This document shows positions 51,295 to 62,332 of a stretch of DNA of 64,000 bases, piece after piece. This stretch comes from Ehretia macrophylla (Eukaryota; Streptophyta; Magnoliopsida; Boraginales; Ehretiaceae). The notes beneath the pieces were generated by a model. That model worked only from the letters and a program-made list of their open reading frames with translations, was not told the origin of the DNA and ran no database searches. Location: NCBI GenBank assembly GCA_037974665.1, contig CM075768.1, forward strand, positions 14,375,001 through 14,439,000. Reading direction: 5' to 3'. Both the position numbers and the translations under genes were made by a program. Position 1 is the stretch's first letter; the number at the start of each line of letters is the position of its first letter.

Positions 51295-51592
51295 TTCCCA
51301 TAGATATAATATATACATATATATAAATCTGTTTATGTATGTATACATATCATGATATAAATCTGTTATATGTTTTTAGCTCTGAATCTTGAAGAAGATT
51401 GAGAGTTGGATTTGATATAAAGGTATTAGTGTTGTTAGGCTTTGAAAATTTTGTGGCATTGATCAAAGATTTGGCAAACAAGGGAGATTTTTCATATAAA
51501 TATTTCCAAGAAAGAAAAAGGGCCATGTTTATATATAGCGGATGCAATGAGAAGGATTGTATTATCGGAATTGAATTGTGAGTCGAGGATCA

Positions 51593-54500
51593 ATGGAGGC
51601 AAGGAGGCTCCATTTCGTGGTGGTTGTTTTCGCGTTTCTTTGTGTTTTGGCAGGGTATAGTTCAGAAGGCAATAGAAGGCTTGTAGACACCCCAACAAGC
51701 AATGGGATTTCTTGGAATATTCAGGAGATAGATGAAGAGACGGTATGAAAAAAATTTGCATTAATTTTCTCATTATTGTTTGATTTTAATGGAAAAATGG
51801 AATTTATTAATATTGTTTTTCATGAAAATTTGATGAAGGCTTCATATATGATGGCAAAAATGAGCTTAATTTCCATCATGAAAATATTGTTCTCTTTGTA
51901 TATGGTTGTTGTCTTAATAGGTACAAATTAGTTAAGATCGATGACTTACATTTGCATTCGAGCTTTGATCATCCATAGGATAAAATAAATGTTACAGTCA
52001 TAAATCTCTTGCTGGAATGAGTATAAACTTAAGAGAAAAAAAGGCTATATAAAAGGATTAAATTTTTCATATTGGAGCTATGATGTTTCTGGCTTAATAT
52101 TGAATAATGAGTTGTGAGTTGGGAGTTTTCACAGTTGGAAAGCTAACATAATGGTAGAAAAGTTCATATAATCGTTTATGATGAGGACAAAAACGAAAGT
52201 TTTTATATAGGCTAGTGCCAGAAATTAAACACTGTGACATTACGATATTTTATATCCCATCCATGTAAAACGAAAAGACTAATTCTATATTTGGTCTCAG
52301 AGCGAAAGTTTGGCCGAATCACTCAATTTTCACTGAAGGCATTATTGAATGTATTCGCTTAAGCAAACTAGGAGGTACAAGATTGGGCATTAAGTTTTTC
52401 CTTCTTTTGAAATTTGGGCGTTGTGAGTATGCAATCTGTTTCTTTCTTTCTTTTTTTTTTTTTTTATTGTTGTTGTTCTCTCTCTTTTTTTTTTCCTTTC
52501 TGCGTGTGGTAGGAGTTTTGAGATAACGTTGTAAAGGTGACTTTCCAGTTGCTAGGCATCATTGGATGAGCATAAAATGCATATGACTCTTATTATGTTG
52601 CTCCTTAACAGTAGAACAGAAAGCTGAAGGATTCTATTGGTTGTTAGTTTGTCAATAATCAAATGCTTGGCCCTGCAGTTTATTGACAGTTACAGAAAAT
52701 TACAATCAGAAGCAACATACGATACAGTTTAGTATTTCTTGCATACAATAGTGTACGGTGCGAGATGTTGGTGCAATGATGCTCCAATAAGCATTCCCTC
52801 AATGATCAAGCTGCTTGTGAATGTGTACTATGAGTCCAAATTATCTCTTTTCTTTATTCTTTTTAGCCATCGAGTAAGAGAGAATATATTCACATACTTA
52901 AAAGGTGTCTTTCTTAGTACTTGAGATGCAGTTATATGACTAGTAGAATTATAGGTAAATAGGTTCTCATGTTCTGTTATTTCAGTTCTCTCTTTCATTT
53001 GGTCAAGGCCAGTGGCGTTGCCAACTTATCTAGTCATATCTGCTTCTTCCATGAAATCCTTCACTACTCAAAATAATGCTTCCATCAAAGATGCATATAT
53101 TGGAGGGGATACAGTTATATCTGCTACTATGGATAACGATAGTATAGTATATGTTATGTCGTCTTGGGAGCTTTTGATAGAATTTCATTTTCTGTTTGAT
53201 TGAGTATCTTGACATGAATTGTAATATTTTTGTGTATTATGCAGGTGAAACAGGCCTTGATTCACTGCACGGAAGAATTAAAAGACAGTGCAGAAGCTGT
53301 TGAAAGTTTAGAGTCATATCTACATAATGCAGCAACACTGAATATCTTGTACAATGGGAACTCAGATATTACCTTATTGGCCAAAAGGATCATACAGAAG
53401 GCACTCGTTGATTTGCCTTTGCAAGAGAAACAAATTCTTTTGGACTGCTTAAGAGACAAAAGCCACCCACCTTCTGATTCTGGTAAAGAAATTGAGTCCA
53501 AAACATGGCTCAGCAGATGCCAAGAGCTGTTTCATGAATGGTCCTATGTTCCCAGGAGATACCTAAGACGTAGAGATGCTAGACTTAGACGTAGACAGAG
53601 AAACCGTGCTCCAGCTCCAGGCCCTGTAGAGGTCAAAGGAATTCAGCCACCTTCTCGTGGAGTGCGTTCACGTTCCCGTTCCCGGTCCCGGTCCCGGTCC
53701 CGTTCCCGTTCCCGTTTCCGTTCTCGTTCTCGTTCTCCAGTACCACAGCCCATTTCTCCAATACCATCGCCTGCTAAGACTCCAGTATCTGCTCCCCCAG
53801 AAAATCTCATTAGTCCTCCTCCATCTGTTGTCAATAGTCCTCTGTCTCTTGTCAAGAGTCCTCCATCTGTTGTCAATAGTCCTCCACCTAAAAAACAAAA
53901 TGGTGCATCTAATCCTGAAGAAAATAACAAGCACAAAATGTACATTATTGCTGCAGCAGCTTCAAGTGCTGTGGCAGGTATTGGCCTTATAGCTTTGTTC
54001 TTATTTTGCTTCATTAAGAGTAAGAAGAATAAAGTTGGCCCTAAAGACGGGCAAAGAGATGAGAAACCTCTTCTGAATATCAGCTCAAGTAATCTTTCTG
54101 CAGGTATATTTTATCAATATTAAAGAGTTTATAAGTTGAAAAGTAGGAGTATCGTTTTTAGCATTTACATCTAATTTATACCTGAGTCTGAAAGTGAACT
54201 TGCAAACTTTTATTCAGGTTCTTCGCAGAAAGCTCAGACCACAGGAATTTCAAGTAAGAAAGACATCAAAACGTCTTCAGCAGTTAACAATTTATCGGCT
54301 GTAGGTGATAATAAAGATCAAGCTGTAATTCAGCCACCAGGAGCATCTGGAGATACTAATACAACCTTACCTGCTCCTCCACCTCCTGCAGCACGTCCTC
54401 CTCCTCCACCTCCTGCAGCACCTCCTCCTCCTCCACCTAAACCTCCTGCTCCTAGAGCTCCACCTCCACCTCCTCCAAGAGGTGCTCGCCCTCCTCCTAA

Positions 54501-57500
54501 TCCACCAAAATCTGGTAATATGGTGAAGCCTTCTCCTCTTGGACCCCATCATCGAGGGCGTTCTTCCATTGATGAAGGAAGTGAAAAGTCTAGCGACTCT
54601 GATCCTCCAAAAGCTAAGTTGAAGCCACTCTTCTGGGACAAAGTTGCAAACCCTGATCACGCGATGGTTTGGCACGAGATCAAAGCTGGATCGTTCCAGT
54701 AAGGCTCAACCCTTGCTTATCATTTCACTCGATTCCTAGAAACTATTTCTCACTTTGTTAGGCAGATAGACCAACTCAGCGCACATTTTACAGGTTTAAT
54801 GAAGAGCTGATGGAGACACTATTTGGATATGCCCAAGGAGGTCAAGGGAAAAATGCGCGCAAGGCATCTTCCTCCGAATCCGTGCCACAATATATTCAGA
54901 TTATTGATCCTAAGAAATCACAGAATCTGGCAATTCTTCTAAGAGCATTGAATGTGACAACAGAAGAAGTTTGTGATGCACTTAATGAAGGTGAATATGT
55001 CTTTCTCTTGCCCCACCTCTCTCGCTCTCCCACTCTGTATCTGTGTATGCATGCTTGCAAGTCTGCATGTCTTGTGTCTAAGATATTAATGACCAGAAAC
55101 TTGTAAGCCAGTACAAAAATCTTCGCAAAAGCAGGTTTCTTTCCGAGGAAAAGGTCAAGCATACCTAGTTAATTCACAAATTAGTTGACTAATCTTCTCT
55201 ATCCTCTAAAACTGAGCATGAAAAGAACTTGGTTCCAGAGAGAAATGACAAACATGATTGAAGTAATTGTTAAGGGACTCTGCACTTCCAAGCTATCTCG
55301 ACATAGAGTTCCTGAATAAAGTAGCTCTGTAAGCCAACTGACGAGCTCCTCATTGGTTTTAGGGCACAAATTGGCTTCAGGGACGCTAAATGGTATATAC
55401 TAATTTTACTATTGCAAAGGTATTATACATTATCACTTCAAGTAATAAGTAGGTTGATCACAAAATATCAACCTATACAATGATTGTGAGGGGAGGAAGT
55501 AGCAATTAAAAGAACCCTGGTGTTACAAACTTGAGCGACAAATATAAAGTTAGCTATCAAAGGAAGTCTCATTTACATTATTCTTTCCTAGAACCTCTTG
55601 TACTCCTCAATCACAAATATGAAATCAGCTGTCAATGGAATCCCCGCCCAGGCATGTTGATTGCATCAGCAAATGTATCTTAGAGACCATAACGGATAGT
55701 GCACCTTAATTGCCCAGAAGATATACTGTATGGATTAGTACTGAAAATTGTAGTTGAGCCTCTACAGATATATTCCTATCCATAGTTCAATCTTACTTTG
55801 TAAGATGATGTTCATAACTGTTAGTGCGTCTTGCTCATTCAACACATTTGTATTTCTAGCAATTAAAATTATTTACTCTATGTTGTTTCATTATGCAATC
55901 AGGTAATGAGCTCCCACCAGAGCTTATTCAAACTTTGTTGAAGATGGCACCAACAACGGAAGAAGAACTGAAGCTTCGGTTGTTTAGTGGTGATCTTTCT
56001 CAGCTTGGTCCTGCTGAACGGTTCCTCAAAGTCATAGTTGACATCCCTTTCGCCTTCAAGCGGCTGGAATCATTGTTGTTCATGAGTACTTTCCAGGAGG
56101 AAGTTTCTTCCATCAAAGAATCCTTTGCATCTCTAGAGGTCAGACCTGCCATCTACCTATGGGATACCTGATTGGATTTAGAATCTGTGTAGTGCTTGAC
56201 CTGCTTCTGATTGCAGCATACATGGAAAAAAACAGCTTCTTCATTTTTCCTTGGTGTATTTTGACAATCTGCTCTTCCCGTTTGCTGATGTTGCAGATGA
56301 AAAGATGCCTTGTATCGTACTTCCATTGCTAATTTAGGCATTGATTGCAAAACTTGTGAAACTATCCTTCTGAAGACAAGGGAGAAACAAAATTTAAAGA
56401 ACAATACCATAAACTTGATTAGGCTGACCAAATATTTTACTGCTTATACCTAGAAGGTTGATGAAAGACACTGCATAGTCCAGTGGTGGTAAATGCTTTA
56501 ATTATTTAAGGTTGTGGGTTCTTGTAATAAAATGCAGAAGTATGTTTTTACCTAGGTTGCACCCCGTGTCTCTTGCCTCCCAGGGAACACATCAACTGAT
56601 GACCCTTTAAGACTTTTATGGTGATTAGTATCCTGATTTTGTCCGTCTGTCAATGCTCATCTGTTATCTTCTCTGTTTAGTGGTTGCTAATATGAATTTC
56701 GCCAACCATCTATATATACATCTTTAAAATTATGATTTACATGATTTACTCCATCTGTTATAATATTGTATCGTATAACATGAGATATCAATTTCAGGTA
56801 GCTTGTGAGGAGCTCAAAAACAGCAGACTCTTCCTGAAACTCTTGGAAGCGGTGCTTAAAACCGGCAACCGCATGAATGATGGAACCTATCGTGGGGGAG
56901 CACAGGCTTTCAAACTTGACACTCTCTTGAAGCTCTCAGACGTAAAAGGAACTGATGGGAAGACCACACTCCTTCACTTTGTTGTCCAGGAGATCATCCG
57001 ATCTGAGGGTGTAAGAGCTGCACGAAGATTAAGAGAGAGCCAGAGCATGTCCAGTGTAAAAACAGAAGATCTTGTTGAGGATTTTTCTCAGGAAACGGCA
57101 GATTACCATCGTGGCCTTGGTCTTCAAGTAGTTTCGGGGCTAAGCAGTGAGCTTGAAAATGTGAAAAAGGCAGCACTTATAGATATGGACAATTTAAGTG
57201 CAACAATGTCCAATATCAATCAATCATATGGGAAAAATAGAGACTTCTTGAAGAAAGAGATGCAGAGTTTGGAGAAAGGCTGTGAGTTCCGTGATACACT
57301 GGCTAGTTTTGTGGAGCAGGGCGAAGCTGAAGTCAAGTCATTGCTTGAAGAAGAGAAACGGATAATGGCTCTAGCGAAAAGCGCAGGAGATTATTTCCAT
57401 GGAAATGCAGGAAAAGATGAGGGCTTGCGACTCTTTGTAATTGTTCGTGATTTCCTGTTAATGTTGGATAAGGTGTGTAAAGAGGTGAAGGCCTCCATAA

Positions 57501-57652
57501 AGTTGCCTGTGAAGCCCCCTAGAAAGGAGACATTAACAACATCTCCATCTCAAGAATCTCGTCAGGAGTCTTTACTGGAAGTTCATAAAAGGTTGTTTCC
57601 TTCAATCAAGCACAGGCCGACGGATGACTTCAGTTCGGATGATGAAAGCTAA
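51593..57652 (+). CDS. Class I formin (FH1-FH2 protein), six exons, 925 aa
   Basis: Class I formins sit in the plasma membrane and nucleate and bundle actin, linking it to the wall. Exons: 51593-51742, 53245-54103, 54218-54698, 54794-54990, 55903-56138, 56798-57652, all GT-AG and in frame. The protein starts with a signal peptide ([19 protein letters not shown]). An extracellular part follows, with a basic segment ([17 protein letters not shown]), twelve Arg-Ser-type dipeptides (residues 191-214), and Ser-Pro repeats of [10 protein letters not shown] type. A membrane span lies at about 282-306 ([20 protein letters not shown]) before KSKKNK. The FH1 proline runs are at about 388-434. The FH2 domain runs from about 470 ([10 protein letters not shown]) to about 880, with [20 protein letters not shown] and [19 protein letters not shown]. 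Length and order match FH3/FH5-like formins; I do not assign an orthologue. The Arg-Ser run is unusual for this position. Confidence 0.93.
53665..53736 (+). repeat. Arg-Ser coding microsatellite inside the formin
   Basis: Twelve in-frame hexanucleotides of cg(t/g)tc(a/c/t) type encode Arg-Ser pairs, with one Arg-Phe. The repeat uses two Arg and three Ser codons, so it is not a perfect slippage product. On the opposite strand it gives an Arg/Glu-rich ORF, which is not real. Confidence 0.9.
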
Positions 57653-60270
57653 TCTCATTAGCATTCAACTGACTAAGGTAAGAAAATATCTGATAGTTGA
57701 AGCTTGGTTTTATGCTTCAAAGCCATTCTCAGGTGAGGAAAGTATCATCTTGGAAATATGTTTCTAAAAATGTACATCAAAGCTTGAGTCGACTGAAAAC
57801 AATGCGTCCCTTGTAATAATTACCGACCTGTTTAAAAGAATATAGAGTTACAACCTTATTTCTTGGGGCAGAGAGGAGAGCTGGAGAAATGAGAAAAATC
57901 TCGGTTCCTTGCAGTCTCGTTATTAAATAACATGGTTCGCAACTGGTATACAATTAATTAAGCCAAAGTCTTTTAGGAGCAGAGACACAGAATTTTACGA
58001 TACGAAAAAAGTAGTTTATACTTTTTATGTAGCTATTTGATTCGTAATGTTCTTTCTTCCCTTGTCGCTGACGCGCAGGTGAATATGAAATCGAGGTGGT
58101 GGTATTGTCAGACGAAGATTTTTGCTGAATGATCAAAATACCCATGAAGCTCTGAGGTCTAGTTGGGTGGATGCAACAATCACATGAAAGCATTGAGGAT
58201 AATTCATGTTTTTTTTTCCTAAGTGAAGCTTGCTTTTTTTCCAGTGAAAGTTGGAGTCTATGGACTCTTAAATCTGTTGATGTTAGAGCCTTAGAGGAGA
58301 TTGTTGAACATGAAATGCATATAAGCAAGCCCCTAGCTTAAATCAAAGACATAGATGTAAATGATATTTATCCATAGTTTTCATTGACATTTGTCTACTA
58401 CAGATATGACTTATATATGGTTATCACACAGGCAAACACATCATTTCCTGTATATATATCTTGCCTATTGTTTCTATATTGTACTAATATGATTTTTGTA
58501 CCGAGTTTTGAATGGAAGGAATTATTCTTGTATCGGTTATTTCGAATGTTAAAGTATATAATGGTTTAATTTCGTATGTTAGCAATAGTTTCGACCTAGG
58601 TAGTATTCATATTGGTTTCCTTATTAGATTTCAAGTTTTCTATTAGATTATGTTCCTAATAAGTCTAGTCTTGTATTCTTGTTCTCTAAGTTATGAGGAC
58701 TATAATAGACACTCTAACATTGTATTTCTCAATACTGAAATTTCGTTATGTAGTCATAATTTTTTTCTCTCTTCAAGAGTTACCATTGGTAGTGGCTCCT
58801 ATTATCTTCAACATATATATGTTTTCTCTTTTCTTTTTCTTTCAACAAAAATTGGTTATTTATACATGAGAATGGATCTCGAAATCACTTAGTATTTAAA
58901 GCAAGATTCATACCACTAGACCAAAGAGCTAGTGGTATAAAACTGATTATTAGTATTTTGATTCTCCAATAAGCACCCACGAAGTATTGTGTGAGTGACA
59001 CCTAATTCTCTCAAGTTTTATTTTGGCACTTAGTCCATTGACATAAATTCAAACATGAGATAGATTATAATGCCACTAGAGTTTGATCTTTGTTTTTGTT
59101 TTTTCATTTTTTATCTTTTCCTATCCTCTTTTCTTTTTTTACCTTATTCCTTCTTCTGCCCTCTTTGTTCTTTTTCCCAAGAGATCATTCCTTCCCATTA
59201 TTATGCAAATTTGAGTTAAAATTTACAGTATTAGACACAATGTTTTCTAATTTCTTATAGATTTGGATTTCTTTTACGTGTTTACAAAAAAATTATCATT
59301 ATATTGTTTGAAAGTTATACGGTATGATTTAAATATTGAGGCGCCTTGGCAAATTACTAATTGTAATGCATCTCAATAACATAGATAAGAGCCCACCTAT
59401 GTAAGAGGAGGAGTGGAAAGATGGAAGAAAAGAAAAAATGGCTTTGTGGGCAAAAAAGAAAGGCAGAAAAAGGAAAAAAGGAAAAGAAGAAAGAAAAAAA
59501 AAATAAAACTCTAAGGGCATTTTAGTCTTTTATGTGTTTTAACTTTAGGTGAAGAGAATTTAGAAACAAAAATAAAACTTAAGAGGAGGAGTAAATCTTA
59601 GGTTTTTAATGCAAAAAACTTTTGATTCGTGAAAATAAATCTTGCTTTTTCTTAACATTTCTTTGTATCTCATATTTCTATTATTTTAAATAAAATGAAA
59701 TTACAATTGCAAGAGAAACAATAAGATTATTTGTCATCAGAATTTTCATTTTTTAAGTTGTTATGTACAATTTGTTTTACAAAAGATTACCAATAGGGTT
59801 TAAATATAACCACAATCTGACCTTTTTTTGAGGATTTAATCCATAACTAAAAATAATAATCTATTCTATAAAATATTAATAACAATGTACCGAAGAAAGA
59901 AAAATATATCCTTTTTCTAAGAATGGTTAGATTTGATTAAATTAAGATATTTACACTTTATCTAGTGTACAGAAGAACCACTTTTTCCTATATATATTTT
60001 TATTTCTATATAATCCAAGTTGAGGGTCATGTTATAGGCACAATGATTTGAAGGAAAATTAGTTCCATGTTAAGTTGGTTCAGAGTTTAGTTTATGGATT
60101 GAGAAATTCCTCATCCCTTTTTGTGTGAATTCCCTAACGTCGAGTTCAAAACTTGTACCCATGTTATTTTAGAGTGATTTTTAGTTTAGTGATTTGTTGT
60201 TGCAAGTCTTAATAAGATTAAACGATTAATTGATAATGCATCCAAGAAGAAAAACACAAATACTACATAT
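57653..60270. other. Formin 3' region and intergenic DNA, no gene seen
   Basis: The formin 3' UTR probably extends into the first few hundred bases. The rest is AT-rich with T-runs; small ORFs here have no family resemblance. Confidence 0.55.
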
Positions 60271-60276
60271 GTATCG

Positions 60277-60284
60277 TATAAATA
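60277..60284 (+). promoter_or_regulatory. Candidate TATA box for the 60347 ORF
   Basis: TATAAATA stands 70 bp upstream of the ATG at 60347. It is followed by a CA-rich stretch where transcription could start. Confidence 0.4.
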
Positions 60285-60346
60285 CATTTCTCGTTATATA
60301 TACACACACAAAGGCACACACTCTAGAGGGAAGAAAAGGACTAGTT

Positions 60347-60547
60347 ATGGCGTCGACAGTTCTAGTGAAGACTCAACCGCGACACAACTTCGCTTTACTG
60401 CACTTGAAGTGGAAGAAGAACCACTCACGCGGCTGCTCTGCCTCCTCTTCCTCCTCTCCTCACTACCAATTTCGATCTCAATCTCAATTGCCCTTGCATT
60501 CACAGTTACCCTATGCGCGAGCCTCAACTCTAGTCGCCGATGCATGA
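60347..60547 (+). CDS. Short ORF, 66 aa, resembling the start of DUF1639 proteins
   Basis: MASTVLVKTQPRHNFALLHL and the next residues KWKK recall the conserved N-terminal motif of plant DUF1639 proteins (HNF-x-LP-x-LKWG). A Ser-rich and then Gln/Leu-rich stretch follows and the frame ends at VADA. The C-terminal DUF1639 domain, normally a few hundred residues on, is not found downstream. The TATA box and clean start suggest either a truncated gene copy that kept its promoter or a small gene. Base composition is clearly GC-richer than its surroundings. Function is unknown even for full-length members. Confidence 0.4.
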   Translation: MASTVLVKTQPRHNFALLHLKWKKNHSRGCSASSSSSPHYQFRSQSQLPLHSQLPYARASTLVADA

Positions 60548-61054
60548 CACATCGCGTCACTCTCCTCTCCCATAAGAGGAAGAAAGAAACCCTAACTTCT
60601 AAAATTAGGTGTAAGTTAATGGATTGAATTACAAACATAATGAAATTGTTATCTACAGTGACAATTTTGCCCCTTCAAAATATTGAGATAAGCAAAGGTC
60701 ATGCCGCACATGTGCTATTTTTGTTTAAATCTTGCTGAATTTTATTTAAAAAACTAACGACGCCACAATATTTAAATACAAAAGATTAAATTGTTTCATT
60801 TTAAAAGGAAGGGACGAAAATGTACAAAGTTAAGAGACAATTTCGATTATTTATCCAATATTATGGACCTTATTTTGGTTTTGCTTTTTCTCCAATCGTT
60901 TCCTCTTCTTTCCTCTCCGACGTCTGTCCCACTCCCACGCGCTCCCTCTCCCTCTCCCTATATTTAATATTGATAAAGTTGTAAACCCTAGTTTGTGCAA
61001 ACACTCACCCTTCATCTTCTCTCAAAAAATCTCTCTTATACTTCTTCTCTGAAA
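60548..61054. promoter_or_regulatory. Upstream region of the GeBP-like gene, with telo-box
   Basis: A telo-box-like AAACCCTAG at about 60983-60991 lies about 65 bp upstream of the ATG, in the probable 5' UTR or at the start site. A CT-rich stretch (ctccctctccctctccc, about 60942-60958) and tatatttaat lie just before it. Telo-boxes are common in plant genes active in dividing cells. Confidence 0.45.
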
Positions 61055-62332
61055 ATGGCCCCAAGAAAGCCTTCTCGCTTAGTAGACAACCCACCCTCTG
61101 CTTCTCCTTCTCTAGACCATGAACAAGAATCTGAAGAAGAAGTTCATGAATCTCAAGAAGAAGAATCTGAAGAAGAAGAAGAACAACAACAGCAAAAAAC
61201 CCCTAAAAAATCCCACAAAAAATGGGAAAAAAACCCTCAAAAGACTAAGCCTTCTTCTCCATCTTCTGAAGAAGAAGAAGAACACCAAGAAGAAGAAGAA
61301 GAAGAAGACGGGTCTGATGGCGATGAGGATTCGGATGACAACACCAAAAGCTCACCAACTGCTTCAGATTTCACCATCAAGCCTAGTGTCCCCACGCATG
61401 CAAACACATCAAAGAATCAACAACATCAACAAGCAAAACCCACATCAAAAAGGGCCTTGGAAGTTCAAAAAAGTGATGAGAAGAAAGATTCATCAAGGAA
61501 AAAAAGTAAACTTAGTCAAGAAAATGGTGAAGAGGCTAAAAGGGTTGTTGCTAATAGTGGTGGTGGTGGTGGTGGTGGTGGTAGTAATTTTGGTAGGGTG
61601 TGGAGTGAGGATGATGAGATTGCTGTATTGAAAGGAATGATTGATTATCAGAACCAAAAGGGTTCAGACCCACATGCAGATATGGGTGCTTTTCATGAAT
61701 TTGTTAAAGGAAGGTTTGGATTCGATGTCACGAAAACTCAGTTGTATGAGAAGGTTAGGAGGTTGAAGAAGAAGTTCTTCAATAATCTGGAGAAAGTGGG
61801 AGAGGATGGTCAGGACCCTGTTTTTTCTAAGCCTCACGATTTCAACTCTTTCGAGCTATCGAAGAAGGTTTGGGGTGCAAACAATGCTAATGGTGGTGGA
61901 GTTAGTAATGCGGTTGATGAGAATGTGAAGGCTAGTGAAGGGAAAGCGAAAAAGAGTGGTAAAATTAAGAGCTTTGAGGGTAAACCGAAAGAAGATGATA
62001 AGAAGAAGAGAGAAGACGAGAAGAAGGAAGATAATGAGAAAATGATTGTGGAGAAAGAGGTTGTGAAGGATGTAGTTAAAGGTGAAGAAGGGGATTTTTC
62101 AGAGAAGTATCCGTATCTGAGTGCGTCATTTGATGTGGAGATTTTACCAATGTCGGAGAGTGAGAGGAAGTTTTTAAAGGGGAATATCAGTTTAATTGAC
62201 AGTGAGAAGGCAAGGGAGTTGGAGGAGAATTGGAAGAGATTGCGGATGGAGGAGATTGAGTTCTTCTATAGGCGGTCGAAATTGATGATAGAGCAAACTG
62301 GATTGGTGATGGATGTATCGAAGAAGAGGTAA
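61055..62332 (+). CDS. GeBP/STOREKEEPER-like DNA-binding protein (DUF573), 425 aa, intronless
   Basis: GeBP-family proteins are plant-specific nuclear factors linked to leaf, trichome and hormone regulation. I start at MAPRKPSRLVDN (61055); an in-frame Met 20 codons upstream (60995) gives a hydrophobic extension unlike the family, so I reject it. The N-terminal third is acidic and low-complexity (Glu-rich runs, residues of about 25-95), followed by basic nuclear-signal-like stretches (KKDSSRKKSKL) and a Gly run (nine to ten). The DUF573 domain spans about 180-285: RVWSEDDEIAVLKGMIDYQN, GAFHEFVKGRFGFDVTKTQL, YEKVRRLKKKFFNNLEKV and FELSKKVWGA. A Lys/Glu-rich linker follows, then a conserved C-terminal helix region with ARELEENWKRLRMEEIEFFY, the zipper-like dimerisation part. 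The gene looks intact; a lack of introns is usual in the family. Confidence 0.92.
   Translation: MAPRKPSRLVDNPPSASPSLDHEQESEEEVHESQEEESEEEEEQQQQKTPKKSHKKWEKNPQKTKPSSPSSEEEEEHQEEEEEEDGSDGDEDSDDNTKSSPTASDFTIKPSVPTHANTSKNQQHQQAKPTSKRALEVQKSDEKKDSSRKKSKLSQENGEEAKRVVANSGGGGGGGGSNFGRVWSEDDEIAVLKGMIDYQNQKGSDPHADMGAFHEFVKGRFGFDVTKTQLYEKVRRLKKKFFNNLEKVGEDGQDPVFSKPHDFNSFELSKKVWGANNANGGGVSNAVDENVKASEGKAKKSGKIKSFEGKPKEDDKKKREDEKKEDNEKMIVEKEVVKDVVKGEEGDFSEKYPYLSASFDVEILPMSESERKFLKGNISLIDSEKARELEENWKRLRMEEIEFFYRRSKLMIEQTGLVMDVSKKR

Larger units (their letters stand above)
47018..51592. other. Intergenic, AT-rich, low-complexity
   Basis: No gene seen. It contains TA microsatellites (49104-49130, 49920-49951, 51073-51100, 51196-51300), a CT microsatellite (50757-50785), a foldback at 49963-50089 and a diverged tandem duplication at 49030-49440. 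Sequence from about 50750 on probably holds the formin promoter and 5' UTR. Confidence 0.6.

Noticed and set aside
53643-54014. Minus-strand 123-codon ORF with Arg/Glu repeats
   Set aside because: It is antisense to the formin exon and caused by the Arg-Ser repeat.
60995-61054. Upstream in-frame start for the GeBP-like protein
   Set aside because: The extra 20 residues are hydrophobic and unlike the family; MAPRKPSR at 61055 is a typical start.
61119-61631. 170-codon Lys-rich ORF in a second frame
   Set aside because: It is a shifted reading of the GAA-rich start of the GeBP-like gene.
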